A DNA stretch of 6,982 nt, from positions 1 through 6,982 of the forward strand of contig JAFGSL010000199.1 in assembly GCA_016934645.1 (NCBI GenBank), written 5' to 3'. Positions within the stretch are counted from its first letter, which is position 1, and each line of letters opens with the position of its first letter. Shown in pieces: positions 1 to 5,989 of this stretch. The translations under genes and the position numbers were made by a program. The DNA comes from Anaerolineae bacterium. Its GTDB lineage: Bacteria; Chloroflexota; Anaerolineae; B4-G1; SLSP01. The notes beneath the pieces were generated by a model that worked only from the letters and a program-made list of their open reading frames with translations, made no database searches and had not been told where the DNA came from.

Positions 1-281
1 CCAAAAGCACCTTTGAAAGTGCCGGAGATCGTCGCTCGGTTGACGACCTTATCGCCTTCGGCAATCAAATCTTCCACGGTGATTTGAAAGTCCGGGAACG
101 CACCGAGGATGCCTGTGATGAATCCCTGAACTGTTTCGACACCCTGCATCGGTACAGGTACGGCGGGGTGATGGAGAATGCACGCTGTGTCGAAGAATTT
201 GCCCGCGGATCCGATGTTGCCGTTGTTGTACACTTCATCAACCAGTTGACGGATAACGGCCTTATTCTCTTCTGTTGACAT
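1..281 (-). CDS. SnoaL-like / ester cyclase-type protein, 3' end outside window
   Basis: Reading leftward from the ATG at 281-279 gives 93 codons before the window edge. Family members are usually about 130-150 residues, so roughly two thirds is visible. The protein begins MSTEENKAVIRQLVDEVYNN. Visible SnoaL-like features are the N-terminal helix with an ENK...R.L.DEVYN..N pattern (residues 5-22), a helix ending in FFD (29-31), an HHP motif (37-39) where the fold places pocket residues, AFPDF (61-65), and VEDLIAEGDKVVNRATISGTFKG (69-91), the typical strand-turn-strand of the NTF2-like cone. This fold includes polyketide cyclases and many uncharacterised small-molecule enzymes, so the substrate cannot be named. 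There is no signal peptide, so it is probably cytoplasmic. A near-perfect Shine-Dalgarno, AAAGGAGGT, lies at 297-289 on the minus strand and fixes the start. The gene is divergent from the BTAD-ATPase regulator and shares its promoter region. Family assignment is confident; function is open. Confidence 0.88.
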   Translation of the reverse strand, partial: MSTEENKAVIRQLVDEVYNNGNIGSAGKFFDTACILHHPAVPVPMQGVETVQGFITGILGAFPDFQITVEDLIAEGDKVVNRATISGTFKGAF

Positions 282-346
282 GATCACGACCTCCTTTATG
301 TGCAATAATATGATTTGACTGCTCACAAAACCCGCCGGTTGAATTT

Positions 347-352
347 ATTGTA
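347..352 (-). promoter_or_regulatory. Predicted -10 box of the SnoaL-like gene
   Basis: ATTGTA on the plus strand reads TACAAT on the minus strand, about 65 bases upstream of the ATG at 281. No good -35 hexamer is seen 16-18 bases upstream; the conserved ACGTTTTG box (375-368) sits there instead, 15 bases from the -10. The same TACAAT and the same 15-base gap recur upstream of the lipoprotein gene at 5862-5857, which is the main support. A weak -35 combined with a conserved box suggests dependence on an activator (inference). Confidence 0.5.
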
Positions 353-367
353 CCTGTACATCATCCG

Positions 368-391
368 CAAAACGTATGCGAATCGTTAGCA
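368..391. promoter_or_regulatory. Candidate operator shared by divergent promoters, copy 1
   Basis: The block starts CAAAACGT (368-375) and continues with GCGAATCGTTAGC (378-390), an imperfect palindrome of GCgAA and TTaGC arms around TCG. A near-identical block occurs at 5878-5901, at the same 15-base distance from the minus-strand -10 and nearly the same distance (61 versus 60 bases, start to start) from the plus-strand -10. Conservation in sequence and spacing across otherwise noncoding DNA argues for a protein-binding site. The likely binder is the BTAD regulator encoded alongside (inference from proximity). Recent duplication alone could also explain the match. Confidence 0.5.
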
Positions 392-418
392 AATTATCAA
401 AAACACCTTTCTTCATCA

Positions 419-434
419 CAAAATGTGCTACAAT
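419..434 (+). promoter_or_regulatory. Predicted extended -10 promoter of the first BTAD regulator
   Basis: TG-C-TACAAT (426-434) is an extended -10 element, 39 bases before the ATG at 474. Overlapping its upstream edge is CAAAATGT (419-426), a one-mismatch copy of the CAAAACGT box 51 bases upstream. No clear -35 is present. The same extended -10 with a CAAAACGT box attached precedes the second regulator at 5928-5943. Confidence 0.6.
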
Positions 435-461
435 AAGAAAAGTGGCCTTTTGCTACAAGCG

Positions 462-469
462 AAAGGAGG
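462..469 (+). promoter_or_regulatory. Ribosome-binding site that sets the first regulator's start
   Basis: AAAGGAGG, four bases before the ATG at 474. An in-frame ATG 51 bases upstream (423) has no such site and lies inside the promoter, touching the extended -10. The second regulator carries the same AAAGGAGG four bases before its own MSHL start, so 474 is the preferred start. Confidence 0.85.
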
Positions 470-473
470 AGCA

Positions 474-3400
474 ATGAGCCACTTGTCACTCCTTTTACTC
501 GGTGCATTCCAGGCAACGTTGGACGGAGAACCCATCACGGCGTTCAGATCCGCCAAAGCCCGCGCGTTGCTGGCCTATCTGGCTGTCGAAGCAGACCGCC
601 CCCATCGCCGGGAGACGCTGGAGGCCTTGCTCTGGCCCGAAGAACCGGATTCCGTTGCCCACAACAATTTTCGTAACACGCTCTCAGTCCTGCGCAAAGC
701 CCTCGGAGATCGTGATAGCGTCGATGCTCCCTTTCTCATCGTGACGCGCGAGACCGTCCAGTTCAACTGCACCAGTGATTGCTGGCTTGACGTGCGTGCG
801 TTCCAGAAGTGTATCGCAGCCTCCAATCCCGGTTCACAGTTGGCCGAGGCAGGCTTGCTAAAAGCAGCTGCACTTTATCGCGGCGACTTCCTCGAAGGTT
901 TCTATGTGCACGATAGCGTGCCGTTTGAGGATTGGGCACTCCTGATCCGCGACCGCCTCCAACGGCAGGCCGGGACGGCGCTGCAACGTTTGGTGGAAAT
1001 TCACGAGGACCAAGGCGACTACGACCATGCCTGCGCGTATGCCTGGCGCTGGACTGAACTGGAACCGTGGCAAGAGGATGCCTACCAGCATTTGATGCGC
1101 GCGTTAGCCCTGCACGGTCAGCGCACGGCGGCCCTCGCGCAGTACGACGTGTGCCGGGACATTCTCCAACGGGAATTCGGCGTCGAGCCTTCGGTACAGA
1201 CCATCCGGCTCTACAAGCGCATCCGCGATGACGAGCTTGCTGTGCCCTTGCTGGCTCGGTCAGAGACCGGCCAGAGCCGTGTTGAGGTAGGAATTCGCTG
1301 GGGCCGGTCTCCAGACCGCGATCCCTCAACGCAAGCCGAATCAGAGAAACCGGTCTTTGTCGCCAGAGAAAACGAGCTACAACAACTGGACACTGCCTTA
1401 CACACCGCTTTAGAGGGACGCGGGCGGGTCGTATTTGTCACCGGGGAAGCCGGTCAAGGAAAGACGATGCTGGTCCAGGCCTTTGCGGAGCGGGCGCGCG
1501 CGATGTGGTCGCAACTCATCGTCCTCAAAGGGAACTGTAATGCATATACCGGCATCGGCGATCCGTACCTGCCCTTCCGTGAGATGATGGAGATGCTGGC
1601 CGGCGATGCGGGCGCTGCGACAAGTCACGCCAGGCGCATGTTCCCGCTCGTGGCGCAAGCGCTGCTGGTTGACGGACCGGATCTGGTCAACATCTTTGTT
1701 CCTAGCGCGGTACTGAGCCAACACGCCGCTGCTTTTACGCGCGATAACACTTGGGTTGATGACCTGACGGCTTTAGTCGAGCGCAAAACCACGTCACCGG
1801 AGGGGAGCAGCCTGCGCCAGGAAGACCTCTTCCGGCAGTATACGACCGTGTTACAGACCATCGCGCGCCGGATGCCGTTATTGCTGATCATCGACGATAT
1901 GCAGTGGGCAGACCTCGGCTCCATCAGCCTCTTGTTCCACCTGGGACGCCATCTGGAGGACAGCCGCATCCTGGTGGTCGGCGCGTATCGTTCCGAAGAA
2001 GTGGCTCTGGGAAGAGAAGGAGCGCTCCCAGACGGGAGCGGACGCCACCCCCTGGCTCCGCTGGTCAACGAATTCACGCGTACCTGGGGAGAGATCACGG
2101 TTGATCTGGGCCAGGCCGATGGTGAGGCCTTTATCCGTGCGCTCCTGGATAGCGAGCCGCATCATTTGGGAGCACAGTTCCAACAAACTCTCACCCGGCA
2201 GACACTCGGCCACCCGCTCTTCACCACCGAATTGTTGCGGGGGATGCAGGAGCGGGGTGACCTGGTTCACGACGCGGCGGGCCATTGGATAGAAGGGCCG
2301 GCGCTCAATTGGGACGTCCTGCCGGCGCGGATTGAGGCTGTTATCGCGGAGCGTGTCGGTCGCCTGTCCGAGCCGAACAAGCGTACCTTGCGCATTGCCA
2401 GCGTCGAAGGCGAAGTCTTTACCGCTGAAGTCATCGCCCAGGTTCAGAGCATCGCTGAGGATGACGTCGTCGCTTCACTAAGCGGCGCGCTGAACCGGAC
2501 CCACCGCCTGGTCCGCGCGCAGGCCATCGAAGGGACGGCGACCCGGCAGGTATCGCGCTACCGCTTCCGGCACATTCTGTTCCAGAAGTATCTCTACGGC
2601 ACGTTGGATGCGGTTGAACGGGCGCGGTTGCACAGGCAGGTCGGTGCAGCGCTGTTGGCGCTCTACGACGGAGATACTCAAGCGATTGTCTCACAGTTGG
2701 CTCTGCACTTCGAGCGGGCCGGGATGGTGAACGAAGCCATTGACTATTACCGGCAAGCGGGAGAGCGGGCGATGCAAATGTCCGCCAATGCTGAAGCCAT
2801 CTTGCACTTTAACAAAGCTATCGATCTTCTCGAAACGCTCCCGCCCTCCCTGGAACGCGACGAACGCGAATTGGCGATGCAGTTTGCACTTGCCGGGCCG
2901 ACCATCGCTATCCATAGTTGGGGAGCGGCGGAAGCCGTTGCTGTGTATGACCGCGCGATGGAACTAAGCCAGGCCTTGAACAATACATCTGAACTCCTGC
3001 AGGCGATGCTCTTAAAACAAGCTGCCCATACCACCCATGCCGAACATCGCGCTGCCCTCGAAACAGCAGAGCAGTTCTATCACCTCGCGCAGCGGCTAGA
3101 TGATCCCACACAAACCCTGCTAGCACATCAAATCGTAGGCGTTACATGCATGTCTGTGGGCGAGTTTACCCGCAGTCTGCACCATCTACAGCAGTTGATG
3201 GCTTGCTACGACCGGGAGACGCATCATCCTCTGACTTTTGTTTTGGGGCAGGATCCCGCGGTTCTTTCACTCTTGTGGGGGTTTTATCCTCTCTGGTATC
3301 TCGGTTATCCGGATCAGGCGCTCAGGAAAAGCCAGGAAGGGATAGCATTGGCCCAGGAACTGGGTCATGCCTTTTCCTTGTTTTTCCTCTTGAGCTTCAA

Positions 3401-4019
3401 GACTAGACTTCACCGGTGGCGGCGAGAGGTCACGGAGGTCTATAGACTGACGGAAGCCCAATTGGATTTCTGGCGTGAACACAAGATGGAATTGGCGAAG
3501 GTCAGCGCGATGATGGAGCAGGCCTGGGTATTTTCCGAGCAAGGTCACCCCAATGCGGCCGTTCCGATGTATGAAGAGGGATTGACCGCTTGGAACGCCA
3601 CCGGGATGCTCAACCACCGCACGGAATTCCTGTGCGTGCTGGCAGAAATGTACGGCAAAGCGGACAACCCGGCGCGCGGGCTTGAGCTTATCGAGGAGGC
3701 TATTGCCTTTATGCAGCCGAGCGATGAGCGCTACCACGAAGCCGAGCTCTACCGTATGCGCGGGTTGCTGCGCTTGCAGCAAGACGAAAACAACGCCGAG
3801 GAAGCCGAGGATGACTTCCACACCTCCATTGCCGCCGCGCGGCGGATGGAGGCGCGGATGTGCGAGCTGCGGACCACGACATGCCTGGCGCGCCTGTGGC
3901 AACAGCAGGGGAAACGGGAAGAGGCGCGGCAGGCGTTGGCGGAGATTTACGGCTGGTTCACGGAAGGCTTCGACACGCTGGACCTCAAGGAGGCGAAGGC
4001 GTTATTGGATGCATTGTAG
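474..4019 (+). CDS. Large SARP/BTAD-type transcriptional regulator with AAA ATPase and TPR-like tail
   Basis: A complete 1181-residue protein, built like the AfsR/SARP multidomain regulators. Residues 1-95 form an OmpR-type winged-helix DNA-binding domain (LLLLGAFQATLDG, then FRSAKARALLAYLAVE, LLWPEEP and NNFRNTLSVLRKALG). Residues ~100-250 are the bacterial transcriptional activator domain (FLEGFYV, FEDWALLIRDRLQR, EPWQEDAYQHLMRALAL, EFGVEPS). After a charged linker an AAA_16/STAND-like ATPase starts at FVARENELQQL (295-305), with Walker A GEAGQGKT (324-331) and Walker B LLLIIDDMQWAD (469-480), followed by GAYRSEEV (~501). A winged-helix-like segment (YRFRH, ~696) leads into a helical TPR-like repeat region (~740-1165). 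There is no C-terminal LuxR helix-turn-helix. Such proteins are thought to couple ligand or partner sensing by the TPRs to ATP-dependent activation of DNA binding. The signal sensed is unknown. It is probably cytoplasmic and autoregulated from the shared intergenic site (inference). The stop codon lies in an inverted-repeat arm. Confidence 0.93.
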   Translation: MSHLSLLLLGAFQATLDGEPITAFRSAKARALLAYLAVEADRPHRRETLEALLWPEEPDSVAHNNFRNTLSVLRKALGDRDSVDAPFLIVTRETVQFNCTSDCWLDVRAFQKCIAASNPGSQLAEAGLLKAAALYRGDFLEGFYVHDSVPFEDWALLIRDRLQRQAGTALQRLVEIHEDQGDYDHACAYAWRWTELEPWQEDAYQHLMRALALHGQRTAALAQYDVCRDILQREFGVEPSVQTIRLYKRIRDDELAVPLLARSETGQSRVEVGIRWGRSPDRDPSTQAESEKPVFVARENELQQLDTALHTALEGRGRVVFVTGEAGQGKTMLVQAFAERARAMWSQLIVLKGNCNAYTGIGDPYLPFREMMEMLAGDAGAATSHARRMFPLVAQALLVDGPDLVNIFVPSAVLSQHAAAFTRDNTWVDDLTALVERKTTSPEGSSLRQEDLFRQYTTVLQTIARRMPLLLIIDDMQWADLGSISLLFHLGRHLEDSRILVVGAYRSEEVALGREGALPDGSGRHPLAPLVNEFTRTWGEITVDLGQADGEAFIRALLDSEPHHLGAQFQQTLTRQTLGHPLFTTELLRGMQERGDLVHDAAGHWIEGPALNWDVLPARIEAVIAERVGRLSEPNKRTLRIASVEGEVFTAEVIAQVQSIAEDDVVASLSGALNRTHRLVRAQAIEGTATRQVSRYRFRHILFQKYLYGTLDAVERARLHRQVGAALLALYDGDTQAIVSQLALHFERAGMVNEAIDYYRQAGERAMQMSANAEAILHFNKAIDLLETLPPSLERDERELAMQFALAGPTIAIHSWGAAEAVAVYDRAMELSQALNNTSELLQAMLLKQAAHTTHAEHRAALETAEQFYHLAQRLDDPTQTLLAHQIVGVTCMSVGEFTRSLHHLQQLMACYDRETHHPLTFVLGQDPAVLSLLWGFYPLWYLGYPDQALRKSQEGIALAQELGHAFSLFFLLSFKTRLHRWRREVTEVYRLTEAQLDFWREHKMELAKVSAMMEQAWVFSEQGHPNAAVPMYEEGLTAWNATGMLNHRTEFLCVLAEMYGKADNPARGLELIEEAIAFMQPSDERYHEAELYRMRGLLRLQQDENNAEEAEDDFHTSIAAARRMEARMCELRTTTCLARLWQQQGKREEARQALAEIYGWFTEGFDTLDLKEAKALLDAL

Positions 4020-4117
4020 GGGCGAGGCATCCCCACCTATACCTTGCACACCGAGGGTGTAGGAAAACCCAACGACCTAATCGATCAACCGCCTGATGGG
4101 GGATGCCTCGCCCCTAC
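4016..4117. repeat. 102-bp element with perfect 19-bp inverted repeats
   Basis: The left arm GTAGGGGCGAGGCATCCCC (4016-4034) is the exact reverse complement of 4099-4117, around a 64-base centre. Pairing breaks on both sides. The centre has a smaller hairpin, ACACC-GAG-GGTGT (4048-4060). The element fills the space between two convergent genes and includes the regulator's TAG at 4017-4019. GTAGGGGCGAGGCAT-type palindromes are, from memory, dispersed in Chloroflexota genomes, so a REP/MITE-like element is the best guess. It may also act as a two-way terminator or 3' mRNA-stabilising structure, but no T-tract follows either arm. No target-site duplication is visible. Confidence 0.8.
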
Positions 4118-4136
4118 GCCACCGGAATACCAAAGG

Positions 4137-4604
4137 CTATGGGGTGGGCAATTCGATGATCTCGCCGTTTGTGACGCCGTTCAGATACGTGCCCTCAATC
4201 CTGAAGTCCGACAAGTCACCATATCCGTGCGCCTGCATCCTGAGCGATAACCCGTTCTCGTCGATCACCCCGGTGTATGAGCCTTCCCAGGTCCCATCGT
4301 AAGCGTCCACATCCAGGACGAAAGTTCCCCAGATGGGGCCGTACCCATTGGCATCCCAGTTGCCATTGGCAACGAGGGTGTGCCATCCTGTGATGCGCTC
4401 GTCGGCGCTTTCCGTGCGGATCAGCTCGACCATATCTCGGACATGGGCATTGTTCCCCGGATAGCTCCATTTCCCCGGGTCGAGAATTTCAACCAGGGTC
4501 CCGACACTGGTAAACGGTATGCGCACAACCTGCGCACTCACGGTGGTGCTCATTGCCAAGATCAGCAATAGCATGACCCCGATCACAATCATTCGCTTCT
4601 TCAT
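4137..4604 (-). CDS. Small secreted protein of unknown function
   Basis: 155 residues. The start at 4604 is chosen because AAGGAGG (4617-4611) precedes it by six bases and because MKKRMIVIGVMLLLILAMST begins a textbook Sec signal peptide: positive n-region, hydrophobic core, then VSA before Q25 as a likely signal peptidase I site. The reading frame extends 30 codons further upstream to 4694, but that extension would bury the signal. The mature ~131 residues are rich in Gly, Trp, Tyr and Asp, with alternating patterns such as GTFVLDVDAYDGTWEGSYTG and GLSLRMQAHGYGDLSDFRIEG, which suggests a small all-beta extracellular domain (calycin-like or jelly-roll-like; inference). I do not recognise a named family. 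No lipobox, transmembrane segment or catalytic motif is seen. It is the last of three minus-strand genes and converges on the regulator. Confidence 0.82.
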   Translation of the reverse strand: MKKRMIVIGVMLLLILAMSTTVSAQVVRIPFTSVGTLVEILDPGKWSYPGNNAHVRDMVELIRTESADERITGWHTLVANGNWDANGYGPIWGTFVLDVDAYDGTWEGSYTGVIDENGLSLRMQAHGYGDLSDFRIEGTYLNGVTNGEIIELPTP

Positions 4605-4672
4605 CGTAATCCTCCTTACGGTACTTGCTTTAAATATCGTTACGCATAATCCAACATAGCTAAACCCACAAA

Positions 4673-4894
4673 CTATCTCTGTTCGTTCTGACACCTCCTT
4701 TCATCCGCTCCTGAGCCAGACACCGCAATCGACTGTTGATGCAGAAAAGTGCATAATGCATCCACATTGGCGAACCCCCATCGTTCGCCAGTGTGCGAAC
4801 TCTCAAGCGATGCCCGCCAGACGGTCTGACCGCGCGCCTCGACCGGCCACAGGCGCAGCAGGAATGCGTGGTAACGCTGTTGCTCTTCGTGCAT
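4673..4894 (-). CDS. Small conserved-looking hypothetical protein
   Basis: 73 residues, starting MHEEQQRYHAFLLRLWPVEA. The central part contains YHAFLLRLW (8-16), VWRASLES (25-32), HTGERWGFANVDALCTFL (34-51). I recall short proteins with a YxAFLLRLW...WRASLE..HTGER.GF..L.ALF.FL pattern as frequent in Chloroflexota; this is memory, not a search. The alternation of charged and hydrophobic residues is protein-like, unlike the Arg/Ser-rich overlapping frames. There is no signal peptide or membrane segment. The ATG has no strong ribosome-binding site (only a G-rich stretch), so translation may be weak or coupled to the upstream lipoprotein gene, whose stop is 72 bases away. The tail after FLHQQ (residue 54) looks less conserved and may have changed by frameshift. 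No function is assigned. Confidence 0.62.
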   Translation of the reverse strand: MHEEQQRYHAFLLRLWPVEARGQTVWRASLESSHTGERWGFANVDALCTFLHQQSIAVSGSGADERRCQNEQR

Positions 4895-4945
4895 TGGACG
4901 CCCCCGGAGATCACCACGGATAGCGGAAATAGACGATGATGTAGC

Positions 4946-4963
4946 CGCGGAATCCCTTCCGCG
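4946..4963. other. Short perfect hairpin just after the lipoprotein gene
   Basis: CGCGGAA (4946-4952) and TTCCGCG (4957-4963) pair perfectly around a four-base loop, starting three bases after the lipoprotein stop codon (4967-4969). There is no run of T after it on the minus strand, so it is not a typical intrinsic terminator. It could protect the mRNA 3' end, reduce read-through into the small gene, or be chance. Confidence 0.35.
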
Positions 4964-4966
4964 CTC

Positions 4967-5764
4967 TTACGGGACCGTAGGCTCATAGCCCAGGTCTCGA
5001 TGTGCCTCGGCGATTTTGACTGCGCCTGGTTTGAGGAGGCTTTGTCCATTTGCGGTGACAAGACCCTCAGCGCCGTCGAATGCTATATCCACCCGCGCCA
5101 CAGGGATGTTGTGTTCGGCTGAAACCTGGATGATGGACTCGTTCAAGAATTTGATGAGAGGCCGTTCGTCTCCTTTATCATATGCCCAGTCGGCATCCAC
5201 GTAGGGATAGGTCATCGTGCGGATGAGTAGCCCAGATTTGCATTGCGTCACCAGTTCATCGAGGATTGCGTTGTAGTTCGGCAGAAATGTTGACGCGAGT
5301 TCTTTCTCTGTACAATCCACCCAATTCTCCTCTTCATAGCAAGGGTCTTCTATATATTCGATCATATCTAGGCTGCCGATGACGAGGGTCACGACTTCAG
5401 CTTCGCTGATCTGGTCGCGTAATGCCTGATCGTTGCGCAATTGTTCCAATAACTGATCAGTGGTCTGGTAGGGGCTTCCGGCGATGTGTAGGTTAACCTT
5501 CACCCCCATGTCAGCTTCAATATACGCCGCGTAGTGGGGAGCGTAAGAGTAGTCGCCCATTCCCATTACAGGCCAATCACCCAGCGCGACGTAATCCCAC
5601 TCCGGCGTTTCGGGTGTGGGCGTATCGGTAGGCGGCGCAGGTGTAGCGGTGGGCAGTGGCGTGGCCGTAGGCGTGGGTGCAGGTTGCGGCGTGCTGCACG
5701 CGGTCACAAGTAGCAGAACCAATCCCAAATTCAATATCCATGACAACACATTCTTGCGATTCAT
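4967..5764 (-). CDS. SGNH-hydrolase-fold lipoprotein with apparently lost catalytic residues
   Basis: 265 residues. A lipoprotein signal ends in the lipobox V20-T21-A22-C23, followed by a Thr/Pro-rich linker (25-54) typical of surface lipoproteins in Chloroflexota. The rest follows the SGNH/GDSL hydrolase plan: block I YVALGDW (58-64), block II with G96, block III LVIGSLD (127-133), IRTMTYPYV (181-189), IPVARVDIAFDG (220-231), and C-terminal PGAVKIAEAHRDLGYEP. Active esterases of this fold have GDS, GxND and DxxH. Here Ser is W64, Asn is L132, and the Asp/His pair aligns by eye with N239 and S242. All usual catalytic positions are therefore replaced, while the frame is intact and the fold motifs are kept. 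Cys142 and Cys151 may form a disulfide. It is probably anchored outside the cell membrane as a binding or sensing protein (inference). The start has AAGGAGGG at 5776-5769. It is divergent from the second regulator. Confidence 0.85.
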   Translation of the reverse strand: MNRKNVLSWILNLGLVLLLVTACSTPQPAPTPTATPLPTATPAPPTDTPTPETPEWDYVALGDWPVMGMGDYSYAPHYAAYIEADMGVKVNLHIAGSPYQTTDQLLEQLRNDQALRDQISEAEVVTLVIGSLDMIEYIEDPCYEEENWVDCTEKELASTFLPNYNAILDELVTQCKSGLLIRTMTYPYVDADWAYDKGDERPLIKFLNESIIQVSAEHNIPVARVDIAFDGAEGLVTANGQSLLKPGAVKIAEAHRDLGYEPTVP

Positions 5765-5780
5765 CGTTCCCTCCTTACGA

Positions 5781-5850
5781 ATTTAGCGATTAGCTCTCAG
5801 CCTTCAGCTATTAGCTTTTTCTTTCCAGCTTCGAGTATCCAGCTTCCAGT
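5781..5850. repeat. Ten-unit heptad tandem repeat in the lipoprotein leader
   Basis: Seventy bases split cleanly into ten 7-mers: ATTTAGC, GATTAGC, TCTCAGC, CTTCAGC, TATTAGC, TTTTTCT, TTCCAGC, TTCGAGT, ATCCAGC, TTCCAGT. Nine keep AG at positions 5-6 and seven keep AGC at 5-7; the sixth is degenerate. It resembles the short heptameric repeats known from cyanobacteria and other bacteria. It lies between the predicted minus-strand -10 (5862-5857) and the lipoprotein ribosome-binding site, so it should be transcribed as the mRNA 5' leader. The first promoter region has no counterpart. Confidence 0.72.
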
Positions 5851-5856
5851 AAACTC

Positions 5857-5862
5857 ATTGTA
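5857..5862 (-). promoter_or_regulatory. Predicted -10 box of the lipoprotein gene
   Basis: ATTGTA on the plus strand is TACAAT on the minus strand, 15 bases from the ACGTTTTG box (5885-5878), exactly as upstream of the SnoaL-like gene. There is no recognisable -35. Transcription from here would give a leader of about 85 nucleotides containing the whole heptad repeat. Similarity between the two divergent promoter regions ends just past this box. Confidence 0.5.
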
Positions 5863-5877
5863 CGAAAGTAATGTTCA

Positions 5878-5901
5878 CAAAACGTGAGCAAATCGTTAGC
5901 A
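5878..5901. promoter_or_regulatory. Candidate operator shared by divergent promoters, copy 2
   Basis: CAAAACGT (5878-5885) followed by GCAAATCGTTAGC (5888-5900), the counterpart of the block at 368-391. The imperfect palindrome has arms GCaAA and TTaGC around TCG. A second exact CAAAACGT lies 50 bases downstream (5928-5935), close to five helical turns away, as a direct repeat. SARP-type regulators are known to bind direct repeats near -10/-35 regions, which makes the adjacent BTAD proteins the natural candidates. Confidence 0.5.
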
Positions 5902-5927
5902 TTTGTCGTAAAATTCGCCTTCGACCG

Positions 5928-5943
5928 CAAAACGTGCTACAAT
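5928..5943 (+). promoter_or_regulatory. Predicted extended -10 promoter of the second BTAD regulator
   Basis: CAAAACGT (5928-5935) overlaps TG-C-TACAAT (5935-5943), 46 bases before the ATG at 5990. The arrangement matches 419-434. No clear -35 is seen, as expected for an extended -10 or an activator-dependent promoter. Confidence 0.6.
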
Positions 5944-5989
5944 AACCATGCATAGGATTGGCTTCTTGCTACCCGCGAAAGGAGGGGCA

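Noticed and set aside
84..278. Plus-strand open frame across the SnoaL-like gene
   Set aside because: It is antisense to a clearly family-like protein, and its own translation has no recognisable features.
305..310. Alternative minus-strand -10 (TATTAT) for the SnoaL-like gene
   Set aside because: Transcription would begin at the edge of the ribosome-binding site, leaving almost no leader; the conserved TACAAT at 352-347 is better placed.
423..473. Longer start for the first regulator at the ATG at 423
   Set aside because: It has no ribosome-binding site, it lies within the predicted promoter, and the paralogue starts at the equivalent of 474.
763..1329. Minus-strand 188-codon open frame inside the first regulator
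   Set aside because: It is an Arg/Pro/Gly-rich antisense shadow of a well-supported coding region.
3267..3902. Minus-strand 211-codon open frame opposite the TPR-like region
   Set aside because: Antisense shadow; the plus strand has continuous helical-repeat coding here.
4605..4694. Thirty-codon N-terminal extension of the secreted protein
   Set aside because: It would place the signal peptide internally, and the ATG at 4604 has its own AAGGAGG.
4911..4966. Minus-strand tail reading GFRGYIIVYFRYPW then stop, between the lipoprotein and small genes
   Set aside because: It looks protein-like but is only about 23 codons long with no start codon seen; it could be a gene remnant, but is too short to call.
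4660..5061. Minus-strand 133-codon open frame overlapping the small protein and the lipoprotein end
   Set aside because: It is out of frame with two better-supported genes and has a low-quality Arg/Ser-rich composition.
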